Assembly: GCA_003514385.1 (NCBI GenBank)
Contig: DOQR01000007.1
Location: forward strand, 1-64,000
DNA: 64,000 nucleotides
Direction: 5' to 3'
From: Oscillospiraceae bacterium
GTDB lineage: Bacteria; Bacillota; Clostridia; Oscillospirales; Acutalibacteraceae
In this document: positions 35,156 through 42,995 of the stretch, piece by piece
Layout of the letters: the number at the start of each line of letters is the position of its first letter
Numbering within the stretch: the stretch's first letter is position 1
The notes under the pieces: generated by a model
Seen by the model: only the letters and a program-made list of their open reading frames with translations
The model's database searches: none
Told to the model about the DNA's origin: nothing
Program-made: the position numbers and the translations under genes

Positions 35156-35805
35156 GGAATTTTCAACTCCTCTCGTCGGAAGAACCGACTGATTTTGGTA
35201 TCAAAATGTTGCGTGTTTTGGGGATTTGTCGCCCTGTAAACGGTTTTCTCAAAGTGGGTGATATGATTTCCTTGCTGCGCCGTTTTCCTCGTTTTTGTCG
35301 TCCATCGGTGTTTTTTTCAGGGCATACCGAACCGTCCCTCATACCTTGGGCAATCCAGCAGCGCACGGAAGCTTTGTTTGCAATCGTAGGTGCAGCTGCG
35401 GCAGATCGCGTTATATGTTATACGGATGCGGGAAAAACGCCCACTCGTTTTTCTTTCTTCGACAATCTCGGCACTGTATCGACCTCTTTTTATATTTTTT
35501 GCTTGCCGTTCTTCCCGAATGTTGTTTTTCTGTCCCGCTCTGGAATCTCACCACAGCATCGCCAAGCTCATATCCCATTCGGACGGTCATTCAATTTTCA
35601 AGGTACACGGGGAAAATATCCCCAATATATAGGCAGCGAGAAGGTCCATTTGTGGATCCCCTTTTAGAAAAATTTTTTAAAGTCCGGAAAAGCCCCCAAT
35701 TCTGGCAAATACAGAGAAGAAAATTCGCGCTTTATTTGTTTTCGCACCCAAGCGCTTGTCGATCGCACTGCTTATGTGAACAAATATTCTTGTAGAATGC
35801 AAAAA
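35156..35805. other. Non-coding region upstream of repA
   Basis: About 650 bases. It probably contains the repA promoter and replication/leader region of the former element. Open frames here lack SDs and family features (for example 35163-35366 minus). I see no iterons or direct repeats. Confidence 0.5.
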
Positions 35806-35836
35806 GCGCAGCCGACGGATTTTCCGTTGGCTGCGC
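35806..35836 (+). terminator. Strong hairpin/terminator
   Basis: GCGCAGCCGACGGA (35806-35819) pairs with TCCGTTGGCTGCGC (35823-35836), one G-U. An A run precedes it and T-rich DNA follows. It separates the element genes from the rhamnose operon. Confidence 0.75.
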
Positions 35837-35967
35837 CTGTGTGGTTTGTTATTTGTTTTTTGCTGTTATTTTAGTGAGCAAATCTCTCGTTATACATAAA
35901 GGGTAAAATTCGTGCTTCTTTCAATCATTCTCAAAGCATTTTAACGGTCGATTTCAAACTATTTTGT

Positions 35968-36780
35968 TTAATCCAGATAGCCTTTTCTTGCCGTTACGCC
36001 AAAACGGTTTTCAAGCATATGCATCTGCTCATCGGTTATTGTGTTTATTCTCGGCATTGATGCCGTTTTGATGTATATTTCGGCAGCTTTTTCGGCGGTT
36101 TCTATAAGGCCGAATGTTTCGTCGAGGTCTTTTCCCGCTCCGTAGATTCCATGCTGACTCCACACCACAAGTCGGGCGGTATGCATCTTTTCTGCCGTTG
36201 CTTCTCCGATCTCGTTTGTTCCGCAAAGCATCCAAGGCAAAACATTCACTCCGTCCGGAAATACCACAATACACTCGGTGCACATCTGCCAAAGCGTGCG
36301 GGTGAATTCTCTTTCGTCGAGAGTGTGGATATATGTCATGGCGAGAAGATTTGACGGGTGACAATGCATAACGACGCGATTTTCCGGGTTAACTTTTAAT
36401 CGTGCCGCATGGCTCATCATGTGCGCGGGAAATTCGGAAGTGAAATTTCCGCCGTCGGCAAATCCCCAAAGAAGCTGTGCGTTTTTTCCTCTGTCAACCA
36501 ACCGCACTATGCCGAGGTTGATGTCCGGAGCATATTGCACATTTTTAAAATATTTTCCTGTTCCGGTAACGAGAAAATATTTACCGTCCAGCTCCGGTGC
36601 CGAGAAGCCTGTCGGTATCATACGAAGGACTTTTTCGGGATCAAGATATTCACATAACTCTTCTTCGTCCACCATCAATGAAATGTTTCCGCCGTTGCGT
36701 TCGTCCCAGCCGTGTTCATACATATTTGTCGCAGTGCGCACTGTTTCAACGAGAAACGGTGCATTCATAACATCTTTCAT
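35968..36780 (-). CDS. rhaD: Rhamnulose-1-phosphate aldolase
   Basis: Class II aldolase that splits rhamnulose-1-phosphate into DHAP and L-lactaldehyde. WDERNGGNISLMVDEEEL (about 25-42) is the family N-terminus; the zinc ligands are in VMHCHPSNLLAM (about 138-149) and VWSQHGIYGAG (about 207-217). 270 residues, full length. It is the last gene of the operon and overlaps rhaA by 4 bases (ATGA). Confidence 0.95.
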   Translation of the reverse strand: MKDVMNAPFLVETVRTATNMYEHGWDERNGGNISLMVDEEELCEYLDPEKVLRMIPTGFSAPELDGKYFLVTGTGKYFKNVQYAPDINLGIVRLVDRGKNAQLLWGFADGGNFTSEFPAHMMSHAARLKVNPENRVVMHCHPSNLLAMTYIHTLDEREFTRTLWQMCTECIVVFPDGVNVLPWMLCGTNEIGEATAEKMHTARLVVWSQHGIYGAGKDLDETFGLIETAEKAAEIYIKTASMPRINTITDEQMHMLENRFGVTARKGYLD

Positions 36781-38033
36781 TTCCTTGCCTCCAAAACAGC
36801 TTTTTCGTATCTGAGAACTTCATCAAACCATTTGCCGTCGCCAGGCTTACCACAGCTGCGGCAGTACTCGTCCCAAACATCGCCGAACGGCAGTGTTTTA
36901 AGCTCTTCACGCATAACCATGAGACGAGTAAAATCGCCGCTGTCCTGCAATGATTTTAATTCACTGTCAGGTTGAAGCAACGCAAAAAGAAGAGCTTTTT
37001 GCACATTTCTATATCCGGTTACCCACGCCGATATGCGATTTATCGAAGCGTCAAAGTAGTCAAGAGCAATGTGCACTTTGCTGTCCAAGCCGCCGCATCT
37101 CACTATTTCGCACGCTATCTCTTTTGTCTCATCGTCAAAAAGAACGACATGGTCGCTGTCCCAACGAATCGGGCGAGTAATATGAAGAGCGATCTCCGGG
37201 AAGAATGCCAGCAGTGCCGGTATCTTGTCGCTGACGACCTCGGTCGGATGATAGTGCCCGTTATCCATGAGAGGGATGCAGCGATCTTTATTCATCGCGG
37301 CATATGACAGCGCAAATTCCGCACTGCCTGCCGTATATGCCTCAACGCCTATTCCGAACACCTTGCTCTCAATGCAAGGCTTAACTTTTTTGAAGTCATA
37401 CGGTTCAGAGAGTATCGCATCGATGCTCTCACGATAGCGGACTCGAGGACCGAGTCTGTCTGCGGGCACATCCTTGAATCCGTCGCCTGTCCAGATATTC
37501 ATAACGCACGGCTCACCGAGCCTCTCGGCAAGGTATGAAGAAATGCGGATGCAGGCTTTGCCGTGCTCTATCCAAAATTTTCTGGTCTCATTGTTTGGGC
37601 TTGAGAGTGTCAGCGGATCGCATTTTTTGTGGGAAAAGAATGTCGGGTTGAAGTCGCATCCAAGCCCCCGTTCCTCACAGAAATCTGCCCATTTCTCAAA
37701 GTGTTTGGGTTCAAGCATATTGCGGTCAACCCACTCGCCGTTTTCAAAAATTGCATAGGATGCGTGGAGATTCATTTTCGGCTTTCCCGGAATCAGAGAC
37801 AGAACCTCGTCAATATCCGCCATCAGTTCTTCAGGATTTCTCGCTCTGCCCGGGTAATTCCCGGTCGTCTGTATCCCTCCCGTAAGCGGTGCGTTAGGGT
37901 CGGTATCAAAGCCTCGAACATCATCTCCCTGCCAGCAGTGCAGACTTACCGGCACTGTTTTGAGCTTATTTATCGCCGCTTCGGTATCAACTCCGAAAGC
38001 GGCATATTTTGATTTGGCTTCACTGTAACTCAT
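36777..38033 (-). CDS. rhaA: L-rhamnose isomerase
   Basis: Isomerises L-rhamnose to L-rhamnulose. 418 residues, the normal length. Family stretches include SLHCWQGDDVRGFD (about 31-44), NPTFFSHKKCDPLTLSSPN (about 134-152), NIWTGDGFKDVPADRLGPR (about 178-196), LMDNGHYHPTE (about 255-265) and HITRPIRWDSDHVV (about 283-296), which hold the metal ligands. Its start lies inside the end of rhaB (14-base overlap), so the two are co-translated. Confidence 0.96.
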   Translation of the reverse strand: MSYSEAKSKYAAFGVDTEAAINKLKTVPVSLHCWQGDDVRGFDTDPNAPLTGGIQTTGNYPGRARNPEELMADIDEVLSLIPGKPKMNLHASYAIFENGEWVDRNMLEPKHFEKWADFCEERGLGCDFNPTFFSHKKCDPLTLSSPNNETRKFWIEHGKACIRISSYLAERLGEPCVMNIWTGDGFKDVPADRLGPRVRYRESIDAILSEPYDFKKVKPCIESKVFGIGVEAYTAGSAEFALSYAAMNKDRCIPLMDNGHYHPTEVVSDKIPALLAFFPEIALHITRPIRWDSDHVVLFDDETKEIACEIVRCGGLDSKVHIALDYFDASINRISAWVTGYRNVQKALLFALLQPDSELKSLQDSGDFTRLMVMREELKTLPFGDVWDEYCRSCGKPGDGKWFDEVLRYEKAVLEARK

Positions 38034-39306
38034 TGTCGGCCTCCATTTGTATTTTTAAATTGCCTATCGCAGTAGCTTCTATGGGCAGCGCAATCACATT
38101 GCAGCCGGTCGCCTTGGCGGTTAAGTGATTCAAAAAAGCATTTTTTGCACCGCCGCCTACAATATACATTTCTTTGTATTCCTGACCGGTATTATGCTGC
38201 AGCTCCCGCAATGCGTTCATATAGCTTGCTGCAAGGCTACGATAAGCGCAGCAGAAATAGTCGTCTGTATTTTGAACTTTTCTTGAAAGCGCACTGTCAA
38301 AAGCGGCTTTCATACTATTCGGAGCAAAAAACTCCGGGGAATTTACATCCACAACCTCATCAAATGACCGTGTCTGCGCTCGCAACACAATATCTTCAAA
38401 AGATCTTTCGGGACAAAGCTCGTCACGCAGACGATTAACAATCCACATTCCCATGATATTTTTTTGGTAGCGGTTATAGCCCACGCCGCCCTCATTTGAC
38501 CAGTTTGATTTTTGACTTATGGCATCTGTAAGAGGTTTGGGCGTTTTGACGCCGAACAGAGACCATGTCCCAGAAGAAATATATGGAGCGTTGGCACTCA
38601 TATCAACCCCTTCAACGGCAGAGGCAGTATCGTGCGTTGCACAAAGCACACATTTTATGCCGAAATGTTCACCTGCAACGGTTCCCGGTCGTGAAAGCTG
38701 CGGAAACAATTTATGCGGCAATCCCAGAGCCGAAATGATTTCTGTATCAAACTCGCCGGTTACGGCATTCACAATGCCTGTGGTTGTTGCATTTGTAAAC
38801 TCCTTGATTTTTTTACCGCAAAGTTTCCAAATGAGGTATTCGGGTATCATAAGAAAATCCGTGACATCGTCAAACCGACCGGAAAGTTTATCCGAATACA
38901 GTTGATAAATACTGTTAAACGGTTGAAATTGACAGCCGGTGCTTTCGTAGAGCCTTGCAAAAGGAACTTTTTTGTGCACTTCGGGAATTATGCTCTTTGT
39001 TCTGTCATCACGATAGGAATATACGGGGAACACCTCTTCGCTGCCACGCATAAGAACATAATCGACACCCCATGTGTCAATTGAAAGACTTTCAATATTG
39101 GGAAATTTTGCTTTTGCGGCCGCTATACCGTTGACAACATTTTTAAACAAGCTGTCAATATCCCAAATCAAGTGTCCGTTATGCTCCGTTACACCGTTCA
39201 AAAAGCGAAACACTTCTTCGGTATGTATTCTGTTATTCTCATGCCATCCGACGATATGACGCCCCGAAGAAGCACCTATATCAATTGCCAAGTAGTATTT
39301 TTTCAC
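38020..39306 (-). CDS. rhaB: Rhamnulokinase
   Basis: FGGY-family kinase that phosphorylates L-rhamnulose. N-terminal LAIDIGASSGRHIVG (about 7-21), WDIDSLFKNV, SIDTWGVDYVLM (about 76-87) and C-terminal YISSGTWSLFG and IVGGGAKNAFLNHLTA (ATP site). The frame begins at a TTG (39312); I choose GTG at 39306, since AGAGG lies 7-8 bases upstream. 428 residues. Confidence 0.94.
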   Translation of the reverse strand: MKKYYLAIDIGASSGRHIVGWHENNRIHTEEVFRFLNGVTEHNGHLIWDIDSLFKNVVNGIAAAKAKFPNIESLSIDTWGVDYVLMRGSEEVFPVYSYRDDRTKSIIPEVHKKVPFARLYESTGCQFQPFNSIYQLYSDKLSGRFDDVTDFLMIPEYLIWKLCGKKIKEFTNATTTGIVNAVTGEFDTEIISALGLPHKLFPQLSRPGTVAGEHFGIKCVLCATHDTASAVEGVDMSANAPYISSGTWSLFGVKTPKPLTDAISQKSNWSNEGGVGYNRYQKNIMGMWIVNRLRDELCPERSFEDIVLRAQTRSFDEVVDVNSPEFFAPNSMKAAFDSALSRKVQNTDDYFCCAYRSLAASYMNALRELQHNTGQEYKEMYIVGGGAKNAFLNHLTAKATGCNVIALPIEATAIGNLKIQMEADNELQ

Positions 39307-39344
39307 ACACAAGCCTCTTTTTATTACCGCTATATTTTCGACCG

Positions 39345-40412
39345 TTACATATATTTCTCAAGCCATCTTGCCACCGCTTCATTCCAATTACGAATGGATT
39401 TCGGGTCTGATGCAAGGGTGTGGTCGCTCTTGGGCCACATTATCACTTCGTTTTCGACTCCGCACTCATTGAGCTTGGAGGTCATGACATTTGCGTGATT
39501 GGTGCCTATCGTCTTATCCTTTCCGGCAAAACCGAGCAAAGCTGGCACACTGCCTTCTTTTATGTTGGAGACGGGAGATATCATGTTAAGCATTTCGGCC
39601 GCTTCACCCTGCGGGTTTTCGATATCCTGCGCGGTAAACTCGTATCCCGCCACTATTGACGCATACTGAGCAACTTCCGCAGCGGTATAGTTATCGAACG
39701 AGCCGAGATGGAAGTCCGAAGGAGTGGTGAGATTGAATATCATTTTTATCGGAATCACCGATTCATTGAAACGCGAATAGGCATAAAGTGCGGAAATATG
39801 AGAACCTGCAGATGTGCCGGAGAGCGCAAGGGAAGAGGCCGAATATCCCCTATTTGAAAGCTCTCCCTTTATTGCGGATATGCACAGGGTAACATCGTCA
39901 AGCATATCAAAAATATCCGCATTCGATTTACTGCCAGTCACTCTTGCAACATTGTCATTCCCTTGGGATGCGAGGTCATAGTCCATAGTCGCTGCTATAT
40001 AGCCGAGCTTTGCATATCTTGCAGCTGCCCACGCCATATGTTCTTTTTCGCCCATTGTCCACGTTCCGCCGTGAATAAAAAGAAGAACGCCCTGCGGCTG
40101 TGATTTGTCAAGCCCCTTCGGAATATATAAATCGTATTTCTGAGCTTTGCGCTCACCGTAGGAAAGGTCGCGGTAACGCTCTCCGTCAATGCAAGTCCAG
40201 ACCTCAGCAGCTCCTGCAAGAAGATTTGCAACATCAAAGACCTTGTTCATCATCGGTACGGCGATTTTCGCCATTGCATAGCTCATATCCTTGACCCCGA
40301 AGCCGGTGGGGTCGTCGGACTCGTTGCCTTTGGCGTTAGCCGCCAGAGACAGTGCCGAAACGGTAAGCGCTCCGACGAGCATAATCGAAACTATTTTGCC
40401 GAGTTTTTTCAT
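39345..40412 (-). CDS. Secreted alpha/beta-hydrolase (carbohydrate or phenolic esterase)
   Basis: 355 residues. The start (MKKLGKIV) has AAAGAGG upstream and opens a signal peptide ending ANA-KG (about 27). The HSL/esterase fold has the oxyanion loop LLFIHGGTWTMG, the nucleophile elbow ALSGTSAGSHIS, the acid in GFAGKDKTIG and the His in PKSDHTLA. Probably removes acyl groups outside the membrane before uptake. It is the only operon enzyme with a clear signal peptide. Substrate inferred from context. Confidence 0.85.
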   Translation of the reverse strand: MKKLGKIVSIMLVGALTVSALSLAANAKGNESDDPTGFGVKDMSYAMAKIAVPMMNKVFDVANLLAGAAEVWTCIDGERYRDLSYGERKAQKYDLYIPKGLDKSQPQGVLLFIHGGTWTMGEKEHMAWAAARYAKLGYIAATMDYDLASQGNDNVARVTGSKSNADIFDMLDDVTLCISAIKGELSNRGYSASSLALSGTSAGSHISALYAYSRFNESVIPIKMIFNLTTPSDFHLGSFDNYTAAEVAQYASIVAGYEFTAQDIENPQGEAAEMLNMISPVSNIKEGSVPALLGFAGKDKTIGTNHANVMTSKLNECGVENEVIMWPKSDHTLASDPKSIRNWNEAVARWLEKYM

Positions 40413-40416
40413 ATTT

Positions 40417-41409
40417 TTACCTCTTTTCAAATTTCCTGCAGACCCATTCAAGGTACTGCTCAAAAGCATATACATATTTTTTATTATGTGTAAAGCAATG
40501 ATTTGCGCCGGGAACAATAACGAATTTCGCATCCCCGCATCCGCTCTTCAAGAGTCCGGCATATTTCTCGGATGCATCGGGAGAAACGAGCATATCGCTC
40601 GTCCCGTGGGCAATGAACTGTGGAACATCATAGCTGTTGATATTTTTTGTCAAATCGTAATGCGAGAAAAACTCATTCGTCTTGCCGTCGAAATTCTCTT
40701 TATCAAAACACGCATAAAGCACATTCGGATTCCCGCTGAAATCTATCAGAGGATAAAACAGCGCAGCATTGTTTATACTGTCGTCGATTTCGTCAACGGC
40801 ATCTCGCCGATAGTTCTCGGGCAAAACGTCTTTCCCTCGCAGGAGATTTATGAATCCGGCAGCCTGATATCCGCCGGCGCTGAAGCCTATAAGACCTATC
40901 TTATCGGGATTTATCCCAAACTCTGTGCAATTGCTTTTCAGCCAACGAACCGCACGCTGCATATCGGCAAGCGGAGCGGGCATTCTGTAAGGATTATAGC
41001 GGTAGCCTAAGACAAAAGCGTTTATGCCGACCTCATTCAGTCTTTTTGCCGTTAAGGTTGATTCTCCGTCATCTTCGGGGAACTGCTGTGACGAAATATT
41101 GCCCGCCGCATAGCCGCCGCCCGGAATAATGATGACCGCGCTGTCGCTGCCATTTACGGGAAACGCTGTAAGAGTGGGTACATCGTCAAACTTTTCACTG
41201 CACAGACCTTTCTTCATAAAATAAAAATATGTGTAGCTGTCCAAATTCCTCTTGCCCTTGGGGACAAGCTTTTTTGAACTGGCGGTCTTTATAAATCGCA
41301 ACAAACCGATAACGCCGTCTGCCTTTTTGTCAATCTCCATTTTGCTCAGCTTATCAGCATCGCAGTTAAAGGGTATCGTATCGCCCCATATAGGATACTT
41401 AATATTCAT
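40417..41409 (-). CDS. Alpha/beta-hydrolase, esterase family
   Basis: 330 residues. VIIIPGGGYAAGNIS (oxyanion loop, about 92-106), GLIGFSAGGYQAAG (nucleophile Ser about 171), DVPQFIAHGTSDMLVSPDASEKY (acid) and VPGANHCFTHN (His). Similar to BD-FAE-type acetyl xylan/feruloyl esterases of gut bacteria. No signal peptide, so cytoplasmic. It overlaps the tannase gene by 11 bases, and only 4 bases separate it from the secreted esterase. Confidence 0.85.
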   Translation of the reverse strand: MNIKYPIWGDTIPFNCDADKLSKMEIDKKADGVIGLLRFIKTASSKKLVPKGKRNLDSYTYFYFMKKGLCSEKFDDVPTLTAFPVNGSDSAVIIIPGGGYAAGNISSQQFPEDDGESTLTAKRLNEVGINAFVLGYRYNPYRMPAPLADMQRAVRWLKSNCTEFGINPDKIGLIGFSAGGYQAAGFINLLRGKDVLPENYRRDAVDEIDDSINNAALFYPLIDFSGNPNVLYACFDKENFDGKTNEFFSHYDLTKNINSYDVPQFIAHGTSDMLVSPDASEKYAGLLKSGCGDAKFVIVPGANHCFTHNKKYVYAFEQYLEWVCRKFEKR

Positions 41410-42928
41410 CGTGCAACCTCACATGTTTCCGTGTGTTCTCATCCAAAAGCTCACCTGTGCGTTTATCGACCCGTATCGTGCGCAGTTCATCGGGTGCAAT
41501 TCCGTTTTCGACCCAGTCGATAAGAGCCTTCATTCCCGCGCTCTCCGGTATTCCCGGGCCTTTGTTTTTGCAGTCTCCGTGACCGTCTCCCGGTGTGAGC
41601 CAAAGGCGTAAGAATGTATCGACTTTTTCGTATCCGCCGCAGGATGCGCAGACGCGCTTGAAATAATCTATCGTTCCGTCCGTGGGGATAAGAGGATCGT
41701 TCAACCCGTGGTCAGCCATTATTTTGCCGCCGCGCGCCGCAAACGCGCTTAAATCCGGATTGTCTGCTCCCGCATTCGGGAATTTTTCTGCCGCCAAGCG
41801 AAACAGTTCTACGACTTCATTACGGGTAATGTCTCCGAATTTCCGCTTGCCGTCTCCCGTTATCCATCTTGCGACATGGGTACACAGCAGGAAAGTCGAG
41901 CGTTTGTGGGTTATGGGAGCGTAGTTTATAGCGCCAACCGGTATTGTTGTGCTCCAAAACTTGACTCCGGGGCGGAAAAACTTACAGAGCATATTTCCGC
42001 TTTCGTCGCAAAGTCCGCGCCATATCTCGTTCATCACAAGCGCATCCTGCTCGCTCAGGCCATACTTTCCGACAGCCGAGAGAGCATCAAAATCGACCGG
42101 TTTATCAAGCTTATAATAAGCCTCCGAGCCGCCGACGCTGTCATGAACAGCCTGCATAAAAGCTTCAAGCTTCTTTGCGCTGAGCACATGACCGATATCA
42201 TTCATAACAGCCATCGGCAAGAAGCCGCACGGCAGGAATTTCATCCAGTTTATCGCAGGGCACGACGCCCATATACCGTCAAAATCCTCCGGGTGCTCCT
42301 GAGCCTCGACAAACGACTGACGCCCACCGCCCGAGCCTCCGTTCATATACGAGAATCTGACAGGGCGGCCGTGAAGAATCTCGGCGGTCGTTTTGCCGAA
42401 CACAGCCATATGGTGAGTTGTCCGCGAACGCCAGTTTTCAATAAGGTCGAGCCGCAATTCATTTGTTTCCGGGTCTATTGCCTTGTCGGTAAGTCTGCTT
42501 ACATTGCAGCCGTCCGCCGTCGCAGATGCGAAACCGTTTATCAGCGCATAGGGCAAAGTAAGTCCTCGAACGGTATTATCGGCGCGCCGTATATACTGTT
42601 TTCCGCCAGTGGAGGTACCGCCGCCGCCCGTGCCCGCAAATCTGTCATTCCATGCGAGAGGCACCCAGACGGTAATAATTTCATGGAATTTTCCGGTCTG
42701 ATTTTTTATGACAACCTCACAAAAAGGCGGGAGTCCGTCTATGACATTAAGGCCGTTTCTGTATCTTCCGTTTTCAAACAAACGCACTCCGGTCACACAA
42801 AACTTCTCGCTAGGTATGCGTTTTTCGAGCTCCGACTGCAAAAATCCAACAGTACAGCGTTCTTTTATCCCGGGAGTCTGAGTCAGTGCGGAAGTATCAA
42901 AAAATTTTATCTTGTCTTTCTCTTTCAT
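41399..42928 (-). CDS. Tannase/feruloyl esterase family protein
   Basis: 509 residues. Family marks are GTGGGGTSTGG (about 95-105), TADGCNVS, then the nucleophile region FSYMNGGSGGGRQSFVEAQEHPEDFDG (Ser about 199) and, near the C-terminus, GGKIMADHGLNDPLIPT (Asp) and TPGDGHGDCKNKGPG (His). Family members cleave galloyl, feruloyl or caffeoyl esters. The Cys beside the Ser and the one beside the His of the fungal CS-D-HC motif are absent or moved, which fits a cytoplasmic enzyme. No signal peptide. Confidence 0.87.
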   Translation of the reverse strand: MKEKDKIKFFDTSALTQTPGIKERCTVGFLQSELEKRIPSEKFCVTGVRLFENGRYRNGLNVIDGLPPFCEVVIKNQTGKFHEIITVWVPLAWNDRFAGTGGGGTSTGGKQYIRRADNTVRGLTLPYALINGFASATADGCNVSRLTDKAIDPETNELRLDLIENWRSRTTHHMAVFGKTTAEILHGRPVRFSYMNGGSGGGRQSFVEAQEHPEDFDGIWASCPAINWMKFLPCGFLPMAVMNDIGHVLSAKKLEAFMQAVHDSVGGSEAYYKLDKPVDFDALSAVGKYGLSEQDALVMNEIWRGLCDESGNMLCKFFRPGVKFWSTTIPVGAINYAPITHKRSTFLLCTHVARWITGDGKRKFGDITRNEVVELFRLAAEKFPNAGADNPDLSAFAARGGKIMADHGLNDPLIPTDGTIDYFKRVCASCGGYEKVDTFLRLWLTPGDGHGDCKNKGPGIPESAGMKALIDWVENGIAPDELRTIRVDKRTGELLDENTRKHVRLHDEY

Positions 42929-42995
42929 GGAAAGCTCTCCTTAAAACCGCTTTATTACATTTTAACTAACGGCTAACCTTTCGGCAACCGCACTT

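Noticed and set aside
35163..35366. 67-codon minus-strand frame upstream of repA
   Set aside because: No SD, strongly basic composition without domain features; probably chance within the repA leader.
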